DNA of 64,000 nt from Anticarsia gemmatalis (GCF_050436995.1 NC_134758.1:12387597-12451596); one strand, 5' to 3'; counted from the first letter of the stretch, positions 23,406-34,660 are shown. Notes: a model not told the origin generated them from the sequence alone. Translations and numbers: made by a program.

Positions 23406-25165
23406 TAATTAGAAATAGTCAATAGTGGTGTCATGTTATATTTAAAAGCTAGCTATACGAAAAACGCAACGCATACTTTCAAGAATGCATAAGCGCCATA
23501 TTTTATTCCAGGGTCCAATCGAATCGAATCCACGACTCCTGGGGCAATAGTAACCACTAAGCTCAGATGTCAAATACTTATTTTGTATAACTTAGTGATT
23601 ATGAATGCAGACTGCATCGATGAGGGAAGCGACATGATATCCAATTAAATGGTGATCGGTGAGGAAGTAATAAGTCCATGAGGTACCGGTTATCCCCCTC
23701 CATCCTCCCTCCTTCAGCTCAAAGTCACGAGGAAGTGGTTTTCCATTTTTTTCATTTACCTTATTATTTTGATGTTTTCCTTAAGATTTACATAATGATT
23801 ATTTTACCTCATTTTAGCAGAAAACGTTTATACATACGTTTTTTATTCTATATCCCAAAAAGAATTTGATTCTGAATATCTTTTAACAATTTATCATTTA
23901 ACTGACTGTAACAGAATTCACGCATCTCACTTATTTATTAAAATAAAATAACTGACACAAGAAACGAACCTGACACCTTCAAGTCGTATTTTTATTATAA
24001 GTGTTTCAACAAAAATTTACATCGCACGAAGTAAGTTTTTCTAACAGTAGCTAAGTAGATACGGTATAATTTAAATACCACAACAAATTATTTCGACCTA
24101 ACCTTTTAAACATTACGTAATACCAACCAGTATTTGACGAACGACAAACTATTAGTTACACCAAAACAAGGCCAGCAGATTATGAGAAAATTCAGACAAA
24201 TCACTCTGTCTAATAAAACAGCGATATTTAGAGCATTCATTACTTATACAGTCATTTATTTTGACAACTTAATTACTTTGTTTTCAAATAAATAATACGA
24301 CTAGTCCCTGAGGCTGTAGGCAAAACGTGATGTAGTTTAAACGAAAATTAAATAGCTTTAGTTATTATAAGGTCTAATATTATGTTAATAGTCTAAAATT
24401 CACGTGATACGATTGCAAGATTTGGCATAAGGTTTTTCTTTCAGCCTAAATCCTGTGTTTTTAGCGATGAAATTAAAGAATATTTAAGGCAATCATAGGT
24501 TTAAGTCCGAAATTATTTTCATCCCACTCCACTGGGCAGATGTTTGCTCAAAGAATAATGGAGAACTTCTACACTAATTACAACCAAATATTGCCGTTTC
24601 TAGAACTTCAAAGGTATGATAAAATTAATTAAGTTTTCATTTTGATAGTAGTATCATTAAAAACCTCAACCCAGAGTCTGATAAAGGAATATTAAACAAA
24701 ATTATAAGAAAAAACTCGGTTTCGGTCTAAGAAACATCGCTTTACATAAAGAAGCACATAAATAATAACAAACAACAATAATAAAGTATACAATTCAATA
24801 TATTTACCGATAAACGTTGATAACATACTCCATAACTCCAAGAAAAATCTTTGTAATTACCTGCAAAGGAAAAAGGACACTATTCATATGTGCATAAGGT
24901 TTATATTAATTATTGTATGTCGGTGCCATGCAGTGCCAGCCGAGTGACGTAATGCGGATTCTAGTATTTAATTAGTAATGCTATTTATTACCATAACTAT
25001 CTGGGAATTGAGGAAAAGAGGAAAAATCTCAGATATGTTTATGTGTCGGTCTATCTTGTACGGTTGAGTTTTGATATAGATAGACTACTTTTGATAACAA
25101 GTCTACTTTGAAATGGTAGGTGACCTAAGTTTTCGAAGCCCATATCTGTCTTAGTTTAACTTCAA
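23406..25165. other. Gene-free spacer with a decayed tRNA-like head
   Basis: Near 23505-23575 the minus strand keeps a weak tRNA-like head (cttagtggttactattgcc, then gtcgtggattcgattcgatt). No body is visible. The rest is AT-rich with no exon. Confidence 0.4.
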
Positions 25166-25225
25166 ATCAAAAAGTCCCCGCGACGCAAGAGAAATTCTTA
25201 GTGCGGGAGTTGTAATTAAAAATAA
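25166..25225 (+). repeat. SINE family A, 3' end only
   Basis: It reads aaaaagtccccgcgacgcaa, gagaaattcttagtgcggga gttgt, then an A-rich tail. This is a 5'-truncated copy of the kind expected from incomplete reverse transcription. Confidence 0.7.
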
Positions 25226-25663
25226 AATAATTTACTTAGTTATTGTATATAAATATATTAGTGATACATTTTTTACGTGTTACAAAAATAAATAAATTTT
25301 TCATCAATTCACAAATGACTTTATTAAAATAAAATTTTGTCTAGAAATATTTTGCACCGATAATTAAAAGAGTAGCGTTTGAAGTTATCAATATTGTCAT
25401 ATTCTCAAGTAACGGAACAAACTCAGAAACGAGAACTTCTCTCGAACATTATTGAAAGATACATATTTATTATAAATCAAGAACAACAATATAATCTCAT
25501 ATCTCTAGGTACCAGTACGTATAGTGTAACTAGTAACAAGACGGTAAATCCTCTTACAAGCGCATCTCTTTGTGAAGGCATTAGCTCAGATTAAGTAACG
25601 TCCACTACAATCAACACTGTACATACATTATGTTATATTGACATAGTATAATTGTGATAGATT
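25226..25663. other. Spacer
   Basis: A 71-codon open frame at 25379-25594 has no recognisable features. Nothing else seen. Confidence 0.4.
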
Positions 25664-25781
25664 GTTGAAACGGTCTTGAAAATACTATTTTAGCTAGCTT
25701 ATGGAGAAATTCTACATAAATATCTGATCAGCGCCTCTAGCGGGCTACGTAAGAATATAAATGTTGAAACGGTCTCGAAAA
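25664..25781 (+). mobile_element. Family F core between direct repeats
   Basis: The family F core tctgatcagcgcctctagcg, ggctacgtaagaa (about 25723-25755) lies between two near-identical 19-mers, gttgaaacggtcttgaaaa (25664-25682) and gttgaaacggtctcgaaaa (25763-25781). The family F ends are missing. Confidence 0.5.
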
Positions 25782-26656
25782 GACTTTTTAAATAAACGAT
25801 ATTTACCGACTTCACAAAGGTGGAATACTGTGCTCGTTTTTTTTATGTATGTTCATCGGTTGCTAAGCGACCTGTAAACGGATTTTCAAAATTATTTTTC
25901 TATTCGAAAGAACCCCCTTGAAATGACTCCCTAGAGATTTTATAGTGATTTGATTCTTTGAAGATTCGCCAATAATAGGGCATTTTCTAGCCTTTAGCAG
26001 GCAGACAACATTAAGTTACAAATTCTATAGTCAGTAATCGTCATATTTTGATGTTAATTTCATGCAATAACACGGAAAGAACCATTTTAAAAAAGTCAAA
26101 ACTAGACGTAAAGTCAATTCTTATAGCACTTTACTTAACACTTATTCCAAAGAATTTCCCACCTTCATAACAATGAACAATGTTACAAGTTACATAAGTA
26201 GAGTATTTTATCAAAATAAAACAATACCAATGACATCATATTAACAAGTATATAAACCTATATCTCTAACAAAGTAACTAAACGGTCTGAAATACCTACT
26301 ATCATCACGAACTCCAATAAAAATTATCAACTTATACGTGACTGCGACTGTAATAACCTTAACTATACATAAAAGTATTAAAAATAATTTAAAACGTCTG
26401 CCCGTCTGTTTAACCCCATAACCTAAAAACTACTGAACAGGATTTTTTTTTAGATTTAACATGAGGTCATAAATTCAGTCCCAAACAACTCAGGCCTATA
26501 AACAGCTACCTAGCAACCCTTTAAATCCAAAAAGTAACTTAGTTAAATTAGATTTCTAACACTCATTAACTACTGAATGACTAGCTGAATTTTCAGCGCC
26601 CTTGTCGAAGAACTAAAGTTTACATAATTTGACCATCAAATATTTGATACAAAGGC
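25782..26656. other. Gene-free spacer
   Basis: A possible reversed, decayed family H piece at 26390-26480 (tctgcccgtctgtttaaccc, ctaaaaactactgaacagga). The rest is AT-rich. Confidence 0.4.
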
Positions 26657-26858
26657 TACAGTAACTCGATTCTCTACCACTATCGACTACCGACAACCAG
26701 CAACAATATTGAAATTTTGAAAGAAAATCTGATCAGCGCCTCTAGCGGGCTCTGTAAGAACTATTTTGGTAGTACATTTTAAACGTCAAACTCTCGATAC
26801 TCGTCAATACCAACTGTAGAGAATTGCGTTACTGTACAGTGTCGAACCGCGTTACTGA
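26657..26858 (+). mobile_element. MITE-like family F, copy 4
   Basis: It opens tacagtaactcgattctcta, ccactatcgactaccgacaa, has the core gatcagcgcctctagcgggc and ctattttggtagtacatttt, and ends ccaactgtagagaattgcgt tactg. A second, shorter end-like stretch (cgaaccgcgttactg) follows, as if the terminus were partly duplicated. Confidence 0.65.
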
Positions 26859-27569
26859 TCGTTAGTTAATTGTCATTCCATCTATAAATAATTTCAGACA
26901 AAGTCAGAGGTAAAAACTAACAAAAACAGTTGTCAAGGAAAACGCATACATACAAAACCTTGAAGATAAGGTTGTGTCTTTGTTATAGACAGGAAACTGC
27001 AGTTCCGTGTACCCACACAGCACAGACAGACTGACAGAGTTTGATATATGAAGAGGATAGGGGCAGTTGCAAGGCTTTGAAGGAGTTTGCAAGGTTAATG
27101 CGTTTGTAGCGCTTTGTATTGATAAAAGAATAAATACCTAGGTCCAAGACCGTTAGAATCAAATTACTTAGTTTATTTTTTTCATAACATCACGCTGGTT
27201 GTCTACCGAAATTAGCGTTAATAGGTAGCGAAATTATTGCAAATATCCAGCACGTTACTACCGAGAATATTTTAATATTACTTTTAAAGAAAATCCTAAA
27301 AGTACGTTGCAAGTTTCTGAAATCGAACCCCAGACCTTATGTTACCTGCGGTGACCTGCAGTTGTATGCACATATAAATTCTACTGTACCTATTAACAAA
27401 TAAAACGTCCAGAATCAAAGCCGAATCAAGCACTGATACAGTTGCAACAATTCTAATCTAAATTCAATTCTTAATAAACTAAAAAGCCTTCACTTTATAT
27501 AAAATAGTTCCAACTTTTAACCCTAAAAAGCAAATAGTATTCTATCGCAGGTGCATGTTCGATTTGTAA
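26859..27569. other. Gene-free spacer
   Basis: Near 27310-27365 there is a weak minus-strand tRNA-like B box (tctggggttcgatttcag). No exon seen. Confidence 0.35.
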
Positions 27570-27660
27570 CCCGTCGGCGGCGGTGGGCCACTGCGACATC
27601 CGGATCGTGAGCGGACTACCAAGCGGCCGGGTAACGCGCCCGGATAACACGCCACTAATA
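27570..27660. promoter_or_regulatory. CG-rich island with CCGGGTA (island 2)
   Basis: Contains cccgtcggcggcggtgggcc, catccggatcgtgagcgg, gcggccgggtaacgcgcccg gataa. CCGGGTA is at 27627-27633 and GCCCGGATAA overlaps a word also seen at 28391. A 113-codon minus-strand open frame (27495-27836) crosses the island, but its flanks are not protein-like. It is a candidate regulatory patch, unproven. Confidence 0.3.
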
Positions 27661-28311
27661 ATACATGCTTTACAAACTGATACCAGAATTGAAGGCGATT
27701 TTCGTGAGCTTTTTGTTTGAGTAGGGATATTTGTGAGATAGATTTTGATATTTAATTTGGTGCAAGAAATAAAAGTAATACAAGTATATGGCTGCGATTT
27801 AATTCGCGGAATAAAGTATGTTTTGTCCCAGGACATAATTTATTATCACTCTGCTAAAGTTCTCTGTATGTGTCGAGCCGTTTTCGTGTGAAACCGACTA
27901 ACATATTTTATTGGATATATTATTATTTGTGGACGTCGCGTATTCTTATTAATATTTCTGAAGAGGCTCTTGAGTATTAAGGTAAATGTGGTGTCTCAAG
28001 AATAAACTAAGAGTAATATTATTAAGCTTACGTTCGACCTTTTGTCATCACGTGAGAGATTAATATCACTGTCGCGATTCAATGCTAAAGTTGTTAAAAA
28101 TTCACATTGCAACACTTAGTATTAAATTCTCAAACCAAGTTTAGTACCATCACTGAAACGTACTGAATAAAAATGTAAAACCAATAGCACTATCTTTAAA
28201 GCCTTAAAAAACCAGACAACAAAAAAATCGATGCATATGTTACACTTATTAATATTCATATGCAAAATGCAAATAGTTTTTAAAAACATCCGTTGTAGTT
28301 ATAAAAATAAG
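27661..28311. other. Gene-free AT-rich spacer
   Basis: Nothing recognised. Confidence 0.4.
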
Positions 28312-28402
28312 CATGTTAACCGGGTATAGCCGGGTATGGTCGGATATACCCGGGCCGCGTCCGTTCGCTAATGTGTCGGCGGGTTATCTGGCCCGGATAA
28401 TA
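28312..28402. promoter_or_regulatory. CCGGGTA island 3
   Basis: It opens GTTAACCGGG (28315-28324), with CCGGGTA at 28320-28326 and 28330-28336 and its reverse TACCCGG at 28347-28353, so the words form an inverted arrangement. It continues gccgcgtccgttcgc and gcccggataa. A GC-rich block in AT-rich DNA, sharing words with islands at 16.4, 27.6 and 37.7 kb. Confidence 0.35.
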
Positions 28403-29020
28403 CGAATGTTGTGATGTGGGGAATAACACTAAACTGACGGCGCGCGAGGGTTAACATTGTTATAACGGTATGCTTTTATAGGGTGGGTTGAAATTTTGGT
28501 GTTAACACCATGGTTGATTAGCGTTGTGTTATTTAGAAATTAGACTGTATTATGTATTTTAATAAGTTTAGATTATTACAGGAATCTTTCATGTTTTGTT
28601 TGTGTTATAATACATTAACATGTACTATGTTTTGTTTTGAGTGCCTTATTAGATAAATACATTTATATAATTTAAAATAAATGTGGGATGGTGAGTAGTT
28701 GATTTGTATTATATCAGTTGACACTTATATGGTACATTGATTTTTTTGTAACATGTAGGTGATTAACATGTCACGTCTAAGCAGCAATGTACTCTATACT
28801 GTTGTCAAATAGTGAACAAATACTTACTGCTCATTCACCTATGAAAAACTGGTCATTAATCAAAGAATTAAGTAAGTTTCCTAGACAGACCAATATTACT
28901 TCCTAATTAAAACCATTTCAACTACCAGATCATTAAAAATCAACTAAACTATATTAAAATACATTATCTAGATTATAATCAGAAACTCATACACATGAGC
29001 TTACGTAGATCACGGTCGAT
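28403..29020. other. Gene-free spacer
   Basis: A short CG cluster (gacggcgcgcgagggttaac) at 28437-28456 follows island 3. The rest is AT-rich. Confidence 0.4.
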
Positions 29021-29110
29021 CAGTTAAAACGGAAGTGAGGTCGCGGAAGAGCGCGCACGTTTCCTGCGCACGCGCATACATGCTGGCGCAAGTAACGCCT
29101 GTAGAAAGCG
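29021..29110. promoter_or_regulatory. CpG-rich patch with NRF1/Ewg-type palindrome
   Basis: TGCGCACGCGCA at 29065-29076 fits the known YGCGCAYGCGCR consensus of the NRF1/Erect-wing family. Nearby are gtcgcggaagagcgcgcacg and ggcgcaagtaacgcc. Such sites are typical of CpG promoters or enhancers. No transcript start could be placed here. Confidence 0.4.
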
Positions 29111-29169
29111 CTTGGATAACTCGTTAAGTAAGATTCGAAGGAGTTTTTGTGATTGAGTCATAAGTATAT

Positions 29170-29320
29170 TGGTTTACATACATACATACATACGTTTGTT
29201 GTACCCGAAGATTTAGTCAGAATTGTATGAAATACTGTGATGTTTCGCCATTTATGATTTTAATAGGTCTATTGCTATAGCCACCTAACAGGCACGGCAT
29301 TATTGATAACATGACGGTTT
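29170..29320 (-). repeat. SINE family B 3' half, (CATA)n tail
   Basis: The + strand begins with catacatacatacatacg and then, in reverse, carries family B landmarks: gttgtacccgaagatttagt, gatgtttcgccatttatgat, ctattgctatagccacctaa. The microsatellite is therefore the SINE tail read on the other strand. Confidence 0.6.
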
Positions 29321-29537
29321 ATTTAATAAGAAAAAAAAACAGTACTTTGCTGAAATTATTTGCTTCAAAATGTTTACATATAAGCATCGAATTCACGACC
29401 CCCGATATTACGTTAACTTTAAGGGAAGACGACAACATTGATTTACCAATCAACAATCATTTCCAAATTACTTTTCAAAAATAAGCGTTTTACTTCAAAT
29501 TCCTGTTAAGAAATTTGCGTATTTTGACTTTAAAATT
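29321..29537. other. Spacer
   Basis: A weak minus-strand B-box-like gtcgtgaattcgatgc lies at 29387-29402. Nothing else. Confidence 0.35.
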
Positions 29538-29610
29538 GATCATCATCACCGCCTTTCTTCCAACTATGTTGGAGTCAGCTGCCAGTCTTACCCAATGCAG
29601 TATTTTACAT
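29538..29610 (+). repeat. Repeat family G, short copy
   Basis: It reads atcatcatcaccgcctttct, tccaactatgttggagtcag, ctgccagtcttacccaatgc agtattttac. It matches the start of the copy at 14119. Confidence 0.65.
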
Positions 29611-30366
29611 CAAAATTATTCTACCTGTAACCTCAAATAATTTAGATATAACTATAAAATCTTAGAACAAAGTGTGAGCAGTAAATAATATCATACGAAA
29701 TGCTCATAAACTCACATCACGCAAGCTTATTGTTCCTTGTATCTCATCTAATTATCACGCTGAATACAACACATTTGTTATATATTGTATATTATATACC
29801 TGAGAAATTGTGGGTAATTCATCAAGTATATATATTATATGTCTATGCTATATAGTAAGTAATTGGATAGTCTAGACTGACAAAATAATCTAGACCTACA
29901 TTATTTTTATAGTGTTTGTTTGTCGTTCTTTCACGACAAACGGCTTTGATAAAATTTGAGTGTGAGATAGATTATGATACGGAGTCACAATGGTTAGGCT
30001 TTTAAGTAAAACACGAGCAGCTACGCGAGCGGGTCGACGGCATAAACTAGTAAGAAATGAATGTTAATATGTGTATTTAAGATGCTATGTAAAAGTCTTT
30101 CTTTCATTACGTTGACATTTAAAGTTATTAAAGACAGCAACAGTGTAATAATTACTTACTTAAGCGAAACGAAAACACTTTTAAAAACAATTGATTTCAA
30201 AACCAAAGTAAAGAATACTTTTAATTAAAGATTAATTATTATTGCTAAATGTTCAATCAAAACGTCTAAATGGATGTTCTAGAACATCTTTGACATTGCT
30301 AAATCCTAGGTCACAAGTGAATGTGTTTCAATTCCCATAAAACCTTGAAAGATCGTGATTTCAGTA
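29611..30366. other. Gene-free spacer
   Basis: AT-rich. A small CG patch (gagcagctacgcgagcgggtcgacgg, 30015-30040) has no further structure. Confidence 0.4.
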
Positions 30367-30817
30367 TACAGGGTGTCCCATAACTCAACGATAATCCGAG
30401 ACAGGATGAAAGGCCAAGTCATACCGGTTCTAGGAAAAATAAAAAAAAAATCCATATCACTTAGTTCAGCAATAATAGACACTTTTCAAAAAAGTTAAAA
30501 TTCCACACCCTTGGTCGCATTTTCAAGTCCTGTGATCACCAATGTCACAATTTCGCTGTGTTTTTTTGAATTTCGTGATCTTCATTAAATATGCTATTAA
30601 TCGTAAAACAAATTAATGCACAAAACATTGTTAATTTAATAAAAAAAGTTAAGTTTTAGTGAGTCATGGTTCACAAAAATATCGTTAGTTAACTTTGACG
30701 CTTCGTATTGAAAAAAAAATGTACTACACTACCCTTGGCAAGTTATTTCAAAAGTTGGCGCATTTCATCAAGATTTCAAAATGGTGCAACACTTGTCACT
30801 TTTCTTGCCATTAAAAA

Positions 30818-31117
30818 TGTTATTTTAATTTTAACGACGAGTATCCTCGAAAATGGATCGAACGCAGTCGTACAATTGTATGGCCTCCTCGTTCCCCCGA
30901 TCTAAATCCAGTAGATATTTTTTACTGGGAATGTATAAAATAAAAAGTCTATTCAAAATCAATACAAAATCTATCAGAACTTCGCCAGAAAATTGACACA
31001 GCGTCAGAAGAAATAAATGCAAGGAATTTTGCTTGACTGGTGCAAAGATCTTTTGTACGCCGTTGCAGAGCCTGTATTCGTGCCAGAGGAAAGCAATTAT
31101 TTTTAGTAAAGATGTAA
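30818..31117 (+). pseudogene. Transposase C-terminal fragment, left arm
   Basis: In frame from about 30818 the conceptual peptide carries NDEYPRKWIERSRTIV and then WPPRSPDLNPVD, the hallmark of the last catalytic block in Tc1/mariner-type DDE/D transposases. The aspartate after PV sits at the position of the third acidic residue. A conserved-looking VYSKSIQNLSELRQKI helix and a CRACIRARGKQLF end follow. The frame has a stop after WECIK and a second one after INARNFA, and it lacks roughly the first 250 residues expected for the family. It is a dead fragment. Confidence 0.85.
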
Positions 31118-31218
31118 TTGAGTCAGTCCATAACCAATATTTAATGTAATAAACATAATAGGTAATGATAATAAAAAAAAAGAATGAACGAACCATCGTT
31201 CTTATTTAATTATTCTCC

Positions 31219-31518
31219 TTAAACTAAAGTAATTCCGAATTGTTTTCCTCTGGCATGAATACAGGCTCTGCAACGCCTTACAAAAGACCTTTGCACCAGT
31301 CAAGCAAAATTCCTTGCATTTATTACTTCTGACGCTGTGTCAATTTTCTGGCGAAGTTTTGATAGATTTTGTATTGATTTCGAATAGACTGTTTCTTTTA
31401 CGCATTCCCAGTAAAAAATATCTACTGGATTTAGATCGCGGGAACGAGGAGGCCATACAATTGTACCACTGCGTTCGATCCATTTTCGAGGATACTCGTC
31501 GTTAAAATTAAAATAACA
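31219..31518 (-). pseudogene. Transposase C-terminal fragment, right arm
   Basis: The mirror copy of the left-arm fragment. It lacks the first stop of the left arm (the frame reads WECVKETVYSK) but shares the stop after NFA. In the catalytic block it reads PRSRDLNPVD, with arginine for the usual proline. A stop follows GKQFGITLV. The shared inactivating codon suggests both arms descend from one already broken copy. Longer open frames antisense to it (such as 121 codons at 30831-31196 across the left arm) are shadows. Confidence 0.85.
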
Positions 31519-31969
31519 TTTTTAATGGCAAGAAAAGTGACAAGTGTTGCACCGTTTTGAAATCTTGGTTAAATGCGCCAACTTTTGAAATAACTTGCCA
31601 AGGGTAGTGTAGTACATTTTTTTTTCAATATGAAGCGTCAAAGTTAACTAACGATATTTTTGTGAACCATGACTCACTAAAACTTAACTTTTTTTATTAA
31701 ATTAACAATGTTTTGTGCATTAATTTGTTTTACGATTAATAGCATATTTAATGAAGATCACGAAATTCAAAAAAACACAGCGAAATTGTGACATTGGTGA
31801 TCACAGGACTTGAAAATGCGACCAAGGGTGTGGAATTTCAACTTTTTTGAAAAGTGTCTATTATTGCTGAACTAAGTGATATGGATTTTTTTTTTATTTT
31901 TCCTAGAACCGGTATGACTTGGCCTTTCATCCTGTCACGGATTATCGTTGAGTTTTGGGACACCCTGTA

Positions 31970-34576
31970 TAACTGTATTCAGCCTAAAGCTTCTTTTAAT
32001 TTTAATGATTTTGACCTCGAAACACATGACCACTATAATTATGTACAGGTCAGATGTACATTGTATCATAATGAATACAGAAAAAAATTGGATAAACAAA
32101 ATTTAAATAAAATGGGTTTCTAATTTACAAAGTAGCTACTGATGGGACAGCGAGATAAAGGGACAGAGTTTTTTAAAATAAAAAACCTGTAAAATAGTTC
32201 CAATTCAATAAATTTGGCAGCGCTGAGAAAATTGCTGATTTTTTTTTTAAATTAGTGCATCTAAGACTCATCTTTAATTAATACTCTGCTGAACACGCCA
32301 ATACACACAGCTGTAATTAGTTTTAGATAAAAATCCACAGCAGTACTTAATTAACAAAAAAGAGCCCACACGAACAAAATGTAACTAGAAATTTAGAATT
32401 TAAAAAATTCAACCCTTTCACGAAAGTTTCCGATGCGACCCTAAAGAATTTTCAGACAAAGGAAATTTGTAATTTTCGTAAAGCCAGACCTCTGTGTTTG
32501 GACATTAAAAAAGCGATTGTGTGCCCGAATTAATACCGTTCGGACCCTGATCGTTGGGATAAGCATGCATCGATGGTCAAAGCTCTCGCGTGACCTGTGG
32601 CCTCAGTGCTAGCGACAAAGTAGGCAAGTTTTACTACAACAATTTATTAGAAAATTGATGAAGACGAGAAGCAATTTTATAACATAAAAACTACTAGGTT
32701 AACCGTAATATGTAGTATATAATATAAAATCACATCAATTTACGCCTTTTTAGTTAGGCAGTGAACAAATAACGTCACATGGTACGATCCTTAGAAACTT
32801 CCCATGCTTCAAATACTTTATTTTATAGGACTGCCTTTGATTGCTGACTGACTGATTTATATTTTGCAGGAATTTAAATAAAAAAAAAATAAAAATCATT
32901 TTAATGACTGCGTAATTTTCGCTATTAAAAAGGCACAGCGATCAAAATAATTGAGTTACCAATTAAATAAAATATTATTTTCAAATAGAAGATTAATTGA
33001 TCTTGCAGTTGTGAAGGTGTCCTCTGTTCTATAACAGATGTCGTTTTGTTTCAAACAATTAATATTAATTGCAGTGTTTTTTTATGTTTATCTGTGAGTT
33101 TAATAATTGTCATTGATTTCACATTGCACAGTTAAAAAAGTTGTGTCTACAAGGGGATTACTACTATTTTTAATAGACTTTACAGAAAATGGCATTGTTT
33201 TATATCTCCAGAAAATATGTATTAAATATCTTAATGATATATTAAACCTTAATTATACAATTTTCGAGGGTTAAATTAAAAATCTCCTAGCATACTGTTA
33301 TAATACGGTTGTCATGACAACAAGTGTTAATGCGAGTCTTAATAGTATTTACGTAACCATATTTTTTGGTATTCTATCTAACTACCTATTTTAGAAGACA
33401 ATCTCATATATTTCTCATTTACACAACTATTTAAACAAAGGGATGTCGAGAAGACTATATCAACATACTACACAACACAATCAATGTGCCATGGACTTTA
33501 TCAAAAACCTAGCCTTCTTATCTACTAAGCTATTTTAACTAATTTTCCGCTTCCCGCTGTCACTAGCACCCCACCCTATCCCGAGTCAGCGAACTGAACA
33601 GTTTACTTTACATCTTACATCAAACCTGCCACAAATTACTTTCATATTTGCACTCCATAAAATTCTGATACTACCCTCATACGTGATGCGAGCTGACGTG
33701 TAAGCAAATATGTCGTTCTACCTTACATTTACTGTCTCATATACATATATTATGCTCTTATATTATTTTCCTTTAGAAGAAGTTACTGATCAAGAAATGG
33801 AATATAATTTTCACTAAACATCGTGCATATATTTTTTGAAGATATTAGGAAAACAGTGATTTTCAGGATAGGACTGTAAAGCTAGTTGCAAAATATAGAA
33901 TTTGTCTTGCAGCGGTGTCACCTTAGTGTTGCCAAAAATAAAAATTGAGAAAACTTACAGACTTAAAAATGATCTTTTATTTTTTTTATTTCTAACTACC
34001 CCCATTATAAATAATGCTTATACCACGTAGACATGCAGAAACTACTGGTATATAAGGTAAGTATATAAATGTGTGAATCCTCTTAACACCTACCACCATA
34101 TGTACTAGAAACTAAAGCTCATCGCACACAGAGCTCTAGCAATAAGACTGGTCGTACACTGAGCACTATTTAATTACGCACGTCCGCTGCCAAATTGCTT
34201 GTCTTGTAATTGTTAGTATCGGGACTGTAAGGCGGCCATATTGGCTCCAGTTCTCTATCGATTCCGAATCTACAAAGCTTTGTACACTCTCTAATTGTCC
34301 ATTGCTATTTGTGCAATTAAAGTTAGTTTAAAATTGTATTGAAAACTAGCTGAAACGTTGTGTGATTTTTGAAAAATAGAGCCTATATTTGATTCGGGAA
34401 CTCTAGTTATCTGCTAGCCGAAGTAGTTTAGACGTGTAAGCGTAAGAGATAGGTAGCTAGATTGTGCATTTAAAATATCTGTAAAGAGATAAGTAAAATA
34501 AGTACTAAAGTGAGCAGGTAAATTAACTTTACCGAAAGTATTATTCTTCATACTTAATAAAAATTAATGTCCATTA
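31970..34576. other. Gene-free AT-rich spacer
   Basis: Starts just outside the TA duplication. A slightly C-rich patch at 33540-33600 and a GC-rich gactgtaaggcggccatatt at 34224-34243 have no exon context. No repeats recognised. Confidence 0.45.
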
Positions 34577-34660
34577 CTGTCCCACTACTGGGCTTAGATC
34601 TTCTCCCGTAATGTGGGAGGGGATATGTGCCTTGAGTCCACCACGCTAGCCAAGTGCGGA
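34577..34660 (-). repeat. SINE family C 3' tail
   Basis: The + strand reads tgtcccactactgggcttag, atcttctcccgtaatgtggg, aggggatatgtgccttgagt, ccaccacgctagccaagtgc gg. It lacks the rest of the SINE. Confidence 0.75.

Larger units (their letters stand above)
30369..31967. mobile_element. Palindromic Tc1/mariner-type element
   Basis: A 1599-bp element flanked by TA on both sides (30367-30368 and 31968-31969), the target duplication of the Tc1/mariner superfamily. The left end is CAGGGTGTCCCATAACTCAA and the right end, reverse-complemented, is CAGGGTGTCCCAAAACTCAA. The inverted similarity does not stop at the ends. It continues inward as two arms (about 30369-31097 and 31238-31967) that differ at only three places in the outer ~195 bases. 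The arms meet around a unique centre of about 140 bp. Each arm holds about 450 bp of non-coding DNA and then the C-terminal part of a transposase, pointing to the centre. Neither arm has the N-terminal two-thirds of the gene. It cannot make its own transposase but keeps both ends, so it could have moved with help in trans. Confidence 0.9.

Noticed and set aside
27495..27836. 113-codon minus-strand open frame
   Set aside because: It is long mainly because it crosses a GC-rich island with few stops. The two halves differ in composition and show no domain, signal or splice context.
30831..31196. 121-codon minus-strand open frame
   Set aside because: It is antisense to the transposase fragment in the left arm of the palindromic element, which explains its length.
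31314..31505. 63-codon plus-strand frame similar to part of the 121-codon frame
   Set aside because: The similarity is due only to the inverted arms. It is antisense to the right-arm transposase fragment.
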